The notes beneath the pieces are model-generated. The model was not told the origin of the DNA. It ran no database searches and saw only the letters and a list, made by a program, of their open reading frames with translations. Positions 58,193 to 64,000 of a DNA stretch of 64,000 bases are shown piece after piece (position 1 is the stretch's first letter; every line of letters starts with the position of its first letter). The stretch is from Allobosea sp. (GTDB lineage Bacteria > Pseudomonadota > Alphaproteobacteria > Rhizobiales > Beijerinckiaceae), in assembly GCA_024231975.1 (NCBI GenBank), contig JAAEQB010000064.1, forward strand, positions 62,001-126,000, in the 5' to 3' direction. The translations under genes were made by a program, and so were the position numbers.

Positions 58193-59172
58193 ACGCCCAG
58201 CCAGCGCTGCTTTCGGTGCAGGACCTGCGCATCGTCTTCGACGGGCGGCGCGGCCCGCTGACGGCGCTGGACGGCGTCTCCTTCGAGATCGCACCGGGGG
58301 AGATTTTGGGCGTGGTCGGCGAATCCGGCGCCGGCAAGTCGTTGACCGGCACGGCGGTGATCGGCCTGCTCGATCCGCCGGGACGGCTCGCCGGCGGCGA
58401 AATCCGTCTCTCCGGCCAGCGCATCGACAACCTGCCGGCCGAGGCGATGCGCAAGCTCCGCGGCCGCCGGATCGGCGCGATCTTCCAGGATCCGCTGACC
58501 TCGCTGCATCCGCTGCTGACTGTCGGCGAGCAATTGGTCGAGACCATCACCACGCATCTGCCGGTCGGCAAGACCGAAGCGCGCAAGCGTGCGCTCGATC
58601 TGCTCAAGGAGGTCGGCATCCCCGCGGCCGAGACGCGGATCGACCATTTCCCGCACCAGTTCTCCGGCGGCATGCGCCAGCGCGTCGTCATCGCGCTCGC
58701 GCTCTGCGCCGAGCCGACGCTGATCATCGCCGACGAGCCGACGACGGCGCTCGACGTCTCGATCCAGGCGCAGATCACCACGCTGTTGAAGCGGCTCTGC
58801 CGCGAGCATGGCACCGCGATCATGCTGGTAACGCACGATATGGGCGTGATCGCCGAGACAGCCGACCGGGTCGCGGTGATGTATGCCGGGCGCGTCGTCG
58901 AGATCGGCCCGGTCGAGAAGGTGACGCGCCGGCCGCGCCATCCCTACACCGCCGGGCTGATGGCCTCGATCCCGAGCGTCCACCGCCGCAACGCCCATCT
59001 CAACCAGATCGACGGGGCGATGCCACGGCTGAACGCGATCCCGGCCGGCTGCGCCTTCAATCCACGCTGTGGCTTCGCCACCGATCTCTGCAAGGAGAAC
59101 AAGCCCGGCCTGCCGGTGTCCGGCCACGCCGCTGCTTGCCATTTCCCGCTTCAGGAGGCGGCCCATGGCTGA
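58189..59172 (+). CDS. Peptide ABC transporter ATP-binding protein, DppD type
   Basis: A 327-residue ATPase: Walker A GESGAGKS (44-51), signature FSGGMRQRVVIALAL (about 161-175), Walker B LIIADEP, H-loop THDMG. The C-terminal oligopeptide-transporter extension contains HPYTAGLMASIP and a cysteine cluster (CAFNPRCGFATDLC) typical of Fe-S-like motifs in DppD. The start is GTG 58189, overlapping the upstream stop. It pairs with the DppF-type protein next door, unlike the fused ATPase at 35026. Confidence 0.91.
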   Translation: MNAQPALLSVQDLRIVFDGRRGPLTALDGVSFEIAPGEILGVVGESGAGKSLTGTAVIGLLDPPGRLAGGEIRLSGQRIDNLPAEAMRKLRGRRIGAIFQDPLTSLHPLLTVGEQLVETITTHLPVGKTEARKRALDLLKEVGIPAAETRIDHFPHQFSGGMRQRVVIALALCAEPTLIIADEPTTALDVSIQAQITTLLKRLCREHGTAIMLVTHDMGVIAETADRVAVMYAGRVVEIGPVEKVTRRPRHPYTAGLMASIPSVHRRNAHLNQIDGAMPRLNAIPAGCAFNPRCGFATDLCKENKPGLPVSGHAAACHFPLQEAAHG

Positions 59173-60133
59173 GGCGAATACCATCTTCGAGGTCACCTCG
59201 GCTTCCTGCCGCTTCGACGTCTCGGCGCCGGCGCTGTCGCGGCTGTTCTCGCACGAGCCGCGCCGCGTGCTGCGCGCGGTCGAGAACGTCTCGTTCAGCG
59301 TCGCCCGCGGCACCACCTTCAGCATCGTTGGCGAATCCGGCTGCGGGAAGTCGACGCTGGCGCGCATGGTCGTTGGCCTGCAGCGGCCGACGCAGGGCAT
59401 GCTCGATTTCAAGGACATCAAGCGCGCCGACGGCTCGTTCGGGCCGCCGCGGGTGCAGATGATCTTCCAGGACCCCTACGCCTCGCTCAATCCGCGCTGG
59501 CGCGTCGGCGACATCATCGCCGAACCGATCCGCGAACTGAAGCTGCGCAAGGACGAAAGCGAGACCGCGACCCGCGTTGGCGATCTCCTGGAGATCGTCG
59601 GCCTGTCGCGCGCGGATGCAAGCCGCTTCCCGCACGAGTTCTCCGGCGGCCAGCGCCAGCGCATCTCAATCGCAAGGGCGCTGGCGACCGAGGCGGACTT
59701 CCTCGTCTGCGACGAGCCGACCTCGGCGCTCGATGTCTCCGTGCAGGCGCAGATCCTCAATTTGATGGTCCGCCTGCAGAAGGAGTTCGGGCTGACCTAC
59801 CTCTTCATCAGCCATAATCTCTCGGTGGTCCGGCACATGTCGGACCATCTCGCCATCATGTATCTCGGTCGCTTCGTCGAGAGCGGGCCGGCGGAAGAGG
59901 TCTTCGGCCGGCCGCGCCATCCCTATACCCGGCTGCTGCTCGAGACGATCCCCGATGTCGAGAGGCCAAACCGCGAGCGCCGGCCGATGTCGGGCGAAGT
60001 GCCGAGTCCGATTGCGCCGCCACCGGGCTGCGCCTTCCATCCGCGCTGCTCGCAGGCGGTCGAGCGCTGCCGCACCGAGGCGCCGGCGCTGCGCCGCGAG
60101 GGCGAGCTGGAGATCGCCTGCCACCTCGCTTGA
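59165..60133 (+). CDS. Peptide ABC transporter ATP-binding protein, DppF type
   Basis: A 322-residue ATPase: Walker A GESGCGKS (56-63), Q-loop MIFQDPYASLNPRW, signature FSGGQRQRISIARAL (about 160-174), Walker B FLVCDEP, then HPYTRLLL and CAFHPRCSQAVERC at the C-terminus. ATG 59165 overlaps the DppD stop by 8 bp. It closes the peptide-importer operon and ends 6 bp before the convergent dehydratase gene. Confidence 0.91.
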   Translation: MAEANTIFEVTSASCRFDVSAPALSRLFSHEPRRVLRAVENVSFSVARGTTFSIVGESGCGKSTLARMVVGLQRPTQGMLDFKDIKRADGSFGPPRVQMIFQDPYASLNPRWRVGDIIAEPIRELKLRKDESETATRVGDLLEIVGLSRADASRFPHEFSGGQRQRISIARALATEADFLVCDEPTSALDVSVQAQILNLMVRLQKEFGLTYLFISHNLSVVRHMSDHLAIMYLGRFVESGPAEEVFGRPRHPYTRLLLETIPDVERPNRERRPMSGEVPSPIAPPPGCAFHPRCSQAVERCRTEAPALRREGELEIACHLA

Positions 60134-60139
60134 GGTGGG

Positions 60140-61843
60140 TCAGCAGAAGTCGAAATCGACGCCTTCGTCGGCCTGGAGCACGTGCTCGTCATAGAGGCGG
60201 TCATAGCCGCGGCGCTCCTTTGCCTGCGGCTGCGGCAGAGCAGCCCGGCGCGCCTCCAGTTCGGCTGCGTCGACCAAGAGGTCGAGCCTTCGCTCGGCAA
60301 CGCTGAGCCGAATGCGGTCGCCATCGCGGACGAGCGCGAGCGGGCCGCCGACCGCCGCTTCCGGCGCGACATGCAGCACGATCGCGCCATAGGCGGTGCC
60401 GGACATGCGGGCGTCGGAGATGCGGACCATGTCCTTGACGCCCCTAGCCGCGAGCTTGCGCGGGATCGGCAGATAGCCGGCTTCCGGCATGGCCGCGGCG
60501 CTCTTCGGCCCGGCATTCTGCAGCACGAGGATGTCGTCCGGGCCGACATCGAGGTCGGGATCGTCGATCCGGGCCGAGAGGTCTTCCAGCGAGGAGAAGA
60601 CGACGGCGCGGCCTTCGTGCTCCAGCAGCCGCTTCTCGGCCACGGCGCGCTTGACGATGGCGCCGCGCGGGGCGAGCGAGCCGAACACGGCGACGAGCCC
60701 GCCATCGGGGTCGACCGGCTCGGCCCGCGACCGGATGATCGTGCGGTCGACCTGATCGGCAAGCGGCGCGTCGATCAGCTCGCGCAGCGTCTGGCCGGTC
60801 ACGCTGAGAGAGTCGAGATGGAGCAGGTCGCGCAGTTCGCGCAGCACGGCGAGCACGCCGCCGGCAGCGAAGAAGTCCTCCATGTAGTTGTTGCCGACCG
60901 GCTTCAGGTTCACCAGCACCGGCGTTTCGTCGGAGAGCCGGTTGAGACGGTTGAGGTCGACCTTGATGCCGGCGCGGCGGGCGATGGCGGTGAGATGTAC
61001 GACGGCATTGGTCGAGCCGGAGATCGCCAGCAGCACGCGCCAGGCGTTCTCGATCGCCTGCTCGGTGACGATCTGGCGCGGCAACAGGGCTTGCGTGCCG
61101 ATCAGCGCGACGGCGCGCTTGCCGCTCTCCTCGGCGTTGCGCAGTCGGTCGGCATGGACGGCCGGGATCGCAGCCGAGCGCGGCAGGGCCAAGCCCAGCG
61201 TCTCGGCGATGCAGGCCATGGTCGAGGCCGTGCCCATCACCGCGCAGGTGCCGGCGGTGGTGGCGAGCCGGCCCTCGACCACGTCGATCTCCTCCTGGTC
61301 GATCTCGCCGGCGCGGAAGCGGGCCCAGAAGCGCCGGCAATCGGTGCAGGCGCCGAGCCGCTCGCCCTTGTGGCGACCGGTCGACATCGGCCCGGCGACG
61401 AGCTGGACGGTCGGGACATTGGCCGAGAGCGCCGCCATCAATTGCGCCGGCACCGTCTTGTCGCAGCCGCCCATCAGCACGACGGCGTCGATCGGCTGGG
61501 CTCGGATCATCTCCTCGGTGCCCATCGCCATCAGGTTGCGGAATTTCAGGCTGGTCGGGTTGAGGAAGACCTCGCCGAGCGAGATGGTCGGGAACTCGAC
61601 GGGCAGGCCGCCGGCCATCAGCACGCCGCGCTTCACCGCTTCCAGCAATTCGGGGAAATGCCGGTGGCAGTTGTTGAAGCCGCTATAGGTGTTGGCGATG
61701 CCGACGATCGGGCGCGCCAGCGCCTCGTCGGAATAGCCCATCGAGCGGGCGAAGGAGCGGCGCAGATAGGCGGCGAAGTCCGGGTCGCCATAGTTGGTCA
61801 GCCCGCCGGCGATGCCGCGCCCCTTCTGTTCCTCGCCTGCCAT
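60140..61843 (-). CDS. IlvD/Edd family sugar-acid dehydratase
   Basis: A 567-residue iron-sulfur dehydratase. Cluster-ligand cysteines are visible at Cys59 (GFNNCHRH), Cys127 (GGCDKTVP) and Cys200 (AGTCAVMGTA). TSLKFRNLMAMGTEEMI and SARMSGTAYG-type text (here SDARMSGTAYG) with the catalytic serine region are conserved. The three-cysteine set and length favour the sugar-acid (arabonate/xylonate) branch over true IlvD. It would make a 2-keto-3-deoxy acid, the substrate type of the aldolase at 6193, although it lies 53 kb away. No leucine/valine biosynthesis genes are nearby. Confidence 0.84.
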   Translation of the reverse strand: MAGEEQKGRGIAGGLTNYGDPDFAAYLRRSFARSMGYSDEALARPIVGIANTYSGFNNCHRHFPELLEAVKRGVLMAGGLPVEFPTISLGEVFLNPTSLKFRNLMAMGTEEMIRAQPIDAVVLMGGCDKTVPAQLMAALSANVPTVQLVAGPMSTGRHKGERLGACTDCRRFWARFRAGEIDQEEIDVVEGRLATTAGTCAVMGTASTMACIAETLGLALPRSAAIPAVHADRLRNAEESGKRAVALIGTQALLPRQIVTEQAIENAWRVLLAISGSTNAVVHLTAIARRAGIKVDLNRLNRLSDETPVLVNLKPVGNNYMEDFFAAGGVLAVLRELRDLLHLDSLSVTGQTLRELIDAPLADQVDRTIIRSRAEPVDPDGGLVAVFGSLAPRGAIVKRAVAEKRLLEHEGRAVVFSSLEDLSARIDDPDLDVGPDDILVLQNAGPKSAAAMPEAGYLPIPRKLAARGVKDMVRISDARMSGTAYGAIVLHVAPEAAVGGPLALVRDGDRIRLSVAERRLDLLVDAAELEARRAALPQPQAKERRGYDRLYDEHVLQADEGVDFDFC

Positions 61844-61901
61844 GCCCGCTTCTCCCTCTACTTGTTCTGAAGAGAAGCTTGCCGGGATCGCCGGCGCTGT
61901 C

Positions 61902-61927
61902 GAGGCCGCCCTGTGCAGGGCGGCCTC
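61902..61927. terminator. Strong 12-bp perfect hairpin downstream of gamma-glutamyltransferase 3
   Basis: GAGGCCGCCCTG and CAGGGCGGCCTC flank a 2-nt loop, starting 9 bp after the stop of the minus-strand gene 61937-63532. No T-run follows. Rho-independent function is plausible but not canonical; it could also be an RNA-stability hairpin. Confidence 0.55.
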
Positions 61928-61936
61928 GCGCTGGGC

Positions 61937-63532
61937 TCAGTAGCCGAGAGCGCAGCCATCCTTTCGCGGGTCGGAGCCGCCGGTCAGCGTGCCCTTCTCC
62001 CAGTCGATCCAGATCGCCTGGGCGCCGCCCATCGGCGATTTCGGCACCTCGACCTTGAAGCCGCGCGCGGTGAGGGCCGCGCCGACGCTGTCGCGCAGGC
62101 GCCCTTCCGCCTCGACCGTGTTTGTCCCCGGCAGCGGGAAGAGGCGCGGCAGGTCGATCGCCTCCTGCAAATCGAGGCCGTGGTCGAACAGCTTGGCCAG
62201 GAAATGGGCGTGGCCCATCGCCTGATAGTGCCCGCCCATCACGCCGAAGGGCATGACGACACGGCCGTTCTCGGCGAGCATGCCGGGGATAATGGTATGC
62301 ATCGGCCGCTTGCGCGGGGCGATCGCGTTGGGATGACCCTGCTTCAGCACGAAGCTCTGGCCGCGATTATGGAAGAGTACGCCGGACTTCTTGGTCATCA
62401 GCCCGCTGCCATAGGGCGAGAAGATCGAGTTGATGAAGGAGACCGCGTTCCGGTCCTTGTCGACGACGCTGATATAGATCGTGTCCTTGTGCTCCGCCCC
62501 GCCGGGAATGACCGGCAGCGGATCGAGCGCGCGATCGGGATCGATCATGCCGGCGAGCTCGTCGGCGAGCTCATTCGAGAGCAGATGCTCGACCGGCACC
62601 TCGGCTTTGGCGGGGTCGGCGAGGAAGCGGTCGCGGGCGGCATAGGCGAGGCGGGTCGCCTCCAGCTCGATATGCAGGTTCTCGACTGCGAGCGGGCTGC
62701 CATTGGGCTGGAAGCGCTCGAGGATCTTCATGATCAGCAGCGCGATGACGCCCTGGCCATTCGGCGGGCATTCATAGACGGTGCGGCCGCGGAAGGTCGC
62801 GCTGATCGGCGTGACGTATTCGCCCTCGGCGGCGGCGAAGTCGTCAGCCGTGTGCAAGCCGCCGGCAGCCTGAAGGTACTCGACCATCTCACTGGCGATC
62901 TCGCCGCGATAGAAGGCGTCGCGGCCCTCGCGGCCAATCGCTTCGAGCGTGTCGGCCAGTCCCGGCTGACGCTGGACCGTGCCGGCGGCGGGGGCTTTGC
63001 CGTTGACCAGGAAGTTCGCGGTGGCGTTGGCGTCCTGGATCAGGATCTCATGCTGGGCGGCGAGGTCGTAGGCGACGCGCGGCGTCAGCGCATAGCCGTC
63101 GCGGGCATAGGCGATGGCGGGCGCCAGGACCTCTGCGAGCGGCAGGCGGCCATGATCCTTGTTGAGCCGGGTCCAGGCGTCGATCGCGCCGGGCACGGTA
63201 ACGACATGCGGCGAATGCCGCTCCAGCGTGGTGATGCCGGCCTTCTCGTACCAGTCGAGCGTTGCGGCGGCGGGCGTGCGGCCGGAGCCATTATAGGCGA
63301 GGATGTCGGTCGAGCCGCCGCGCGAATAGAGCACGAAGCAGTCGCCGCCGACGCCGGTTGAGCCGGCCTCGACCACGCATTGTACGGCGCAGGCGGCAAT
63401 CGCGGCATCGATCGCGTTGCCGCCGGCTTTCATGATGTCGAGCGCGGCGAGCGTCGAGGCGGGATGCGAGGTTGCCGCCATCGCGTTGCGGCTGATGGCG
63501 AGAGACCGACCGGGAAGCTCGAGATCGCGCAT
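61937..63532 (-). CDS. Gamma-glutamyltransferase family protein 3 (variant active-site type)
   Basis: A 531-residue Ntn-hydrolase precursor. KAGGNAIDAAIAACAV (35-50), VGGDCFVLYS and the nucleophile region DTIYISVVDKD with Thr351 are seen. The usual TTH triplet of the family is TIY here, as in YwrD-like members, so substrate preference may differ from paralogues 1 and 2. ATG 63532 begins at the family-like MRDLELPGRSLAISRNAMAA; the frame extends upstream through the next gene, which is coincidental. It lies downstream of the partial peptide-binding gene on the same strand, probably in one operon. Confidence 0.86.
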   Translation of the reverse strand: MRDLELPGRSLAISRNAMAATSHPASTLAALDIMKAGGNAIDAAIAACAVQCVVEAGSTGVGGDCFVLYSRGGSTDILAYNGSGRTPAAATLDWYEKAGITTLERHSPHVVTVPGAIDAWTRLNKDHGRLPLAEVLAPAIAYARDGYALTPRVAYDLAAQHEILIQDANATANFLVNGKAPAAGTVQRQPGLADTLEAIGREGRDAFYRGEIASEMVEYLQAAGGLHTADDFAAAEGEYVTPISATFRGRTVYECPPNGQGVIALLIMKILERFQPNGSPLAVENLHIELEATRLAYAARDRFLADPAKAEVPVEHLLSNELADELAGMIDPDRALDPLPVIPGGAEHKDTIYISVVDKDRNAVSFINSIFSPYGSGLMTKKSGVLFHNRGQSFVLKQGHPNAIAPRKRPMHTIIPGMLAENGRVVMPFGVMGGHYQAMGHAHFLAKLFDHGLDLQEAIDLPRLFPLPGTNTVEAEGRLRDSVGAALTARGFKVEVPKSPMGGAQAIWIDWEKGTLTGGSDPRKDGCALGY

Positions 63533-63600
63533 GGATTTGCTTTCGTGGAGATAGAGCCGGCGGCGGTGCCGCCGGTTTTCGGGAGGGAAGCGAAGGGCGC

Positions 63601-64000
63601 TCAGCCCTTGCGCAGATTGGTGAAGACCGGGACGCCATTGAGCATGCCGGTCAGGTTCTTGCGATAGGCGACCGGCTGCAGGTACTGGCCGGCCGGGACA
63701 TAGGGGACGTCCTGCATCGCCTGCAGCTCGATTTCGCGGGCGACCGCCTTCTGCTCGGCAGGGTCGGCCGCGGTCAGGAAGCGGGCGCGCAGCGCCTCGA
63801 TCTGCGGGCTGTCGGGCCAGCCGGGGCTGCCCTTGGCGCCATTGCCGCGCAAGGGCGAGCTCGTCGCCGGCGAGCCGAGATCGAGCCCGGCCCAATAGGT
63901 GACGTAGCAGCTCCAGCCGCCCTGCTCGACCGGGTTGCGGCTGCTGATGCGCTGCAGGACGGTGCCCCAATCGGCGGCGACGAAGTCGACATTGACGCCG
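63601..64000 (-). CDS. Peptide ABC transporter substrate-binding protein, C-terminal part (5' end beyond window)
   Basis: The last 132 residues of an SBP family-5 protein, cut by the right edge. The visible start GVNVDFVAADWGTVLQRISS and the end YRKNLTGMLNGVPVFTNLRKG align with the C-terminus of the protein at 24138-25724 (GMNVEMAASDWGTVIQRRNS; YRKGLTGMLPGS). The gene lies 68 bp upstream of gamma-glutamyltransferase 3 on the same strand. The same pair of families is also adjacent at 22431-25724, though convergent there. Confidence 0.85.
   Translation of the reverse strand, partial: GVNVDFVAADWGTVLQRISSRNPVEQGGWSCYVTYWAGLDLGSPATSSPLRGNGAKGSPGWPDSPQIEALRARFLTAADPAEQKAVAREIELQAMQDVPYVPAGQYLQPVAYRKNLTGMLNGVPVFTNLRKG

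Noticed and set aside
60140..61843. Calling this gene ilvD
   Set aside because: Cysteine pattern, length and lack of branched-chain biosynthesis neighbours favour the sugar-acid dehydratase branch.
61937..63970. Reading gamma-glutamyltransferase 3 as a 677-residue protein
   Set aside because: The upstream 146 codons run out of frame through the end of the peptide-binding gene; the family-like start is ATG 63532.
1..64000. tRNA, rRNA, insertion sequence, integrase or attachment site
   Set aside because: No cloverleaf, transposase, recombinase or flanking direct repeats were recognised by eye. A tRNAscan or ISfinder search was not possible and could still find small elements.

Overview
The window is high-GC, densely packed, almost entirely metabolic DNA. 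Gene content (many CUT1, peptide-type and TRAP importers, FCD-type GntR regulators, an FtrA-like regulator, a branched-chain keto acid dehydrogenase operon with a divergent Lrp regulator) and the dispersed intergenic palindromes suggest a soil or rhizosphere alphaproteobacterium of the Hyphomicrobiales (Bosea- or Methylobacterium-like). Genus is an inference. No rRNA, tRNA, CRISPR array, insertion sequence or phage gene was seen. Both ends are cut inside genes: a DoxX-family protein on the left and a peptide-binding protein on the right.

Layout. (1) 345-10704: a sugar-oxidation locus. FucU-like mutarotase, lactonase-type amidohydrolase and aldo/keto reductase face a CUT1 ABC importer without its own ATPase, a DapA-family aldolase, a GntR regulator and a TRAP transporter. 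(2) 10712-19741: a complete CUT1 sugar operon with ATPase, PfkB kinase, a GlmS/NagB-II-like SIS enzyme and an argininosuccinate-lyase homologue, read away from a ROK regulator. This is the most unusual locus; it could serve a sugar-amino acid conjugate. (3) 19766-22330: a divergent phospholipase D / EEP pair with a 15-bp triplicate in the leader between them. (4) 22431-27304: gamma-glutamyltransferase 1, a solitary peptide-binding protein and an amidase. (5) 27431-33121: bkd operon (E1alpha, E1beta, E2, E3) with Lrp-type BkdR.

(6) 33281-45479: gamma-glutamyltransferase 2, a peptide ABC importer with a fused double ATPase, an esterase, two GntR regulators, a duplicate binding protein and a C45 acyltransferase/peptidase. 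(7) 45706-48520: omega-aminotransferase, rhodanese and FtrA-like regulator. A 28-bp inverted repeat upstream of the aminotransferase recurs in the C45/GntR divergent region, which predicts a small regulon. (8) 48647-60133: M29 aminopeptidase, flavin reductase and GntR, facing a second full peptide ABC importer with two amidohydrolases inserted between permeases and ATPases. (9) 60140-64000: IlvD/Edd sugar-acid dehydratase, a third gamma-glutamyltransferase of a different active-site type, and the C-terminus of another peptide-binding protein.

Overall the cell appears equipped to import peptides, N-acyl or gamma-glutamyl amides and sugars, and to process them through amidases, aminopeptidase, transaminase and keto acid dehydrogenase. 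Eight intergenic palindromic elements of at least four sequence types sit at operon ends. Most long open frames antisense to these genes are GC-driven shadows.
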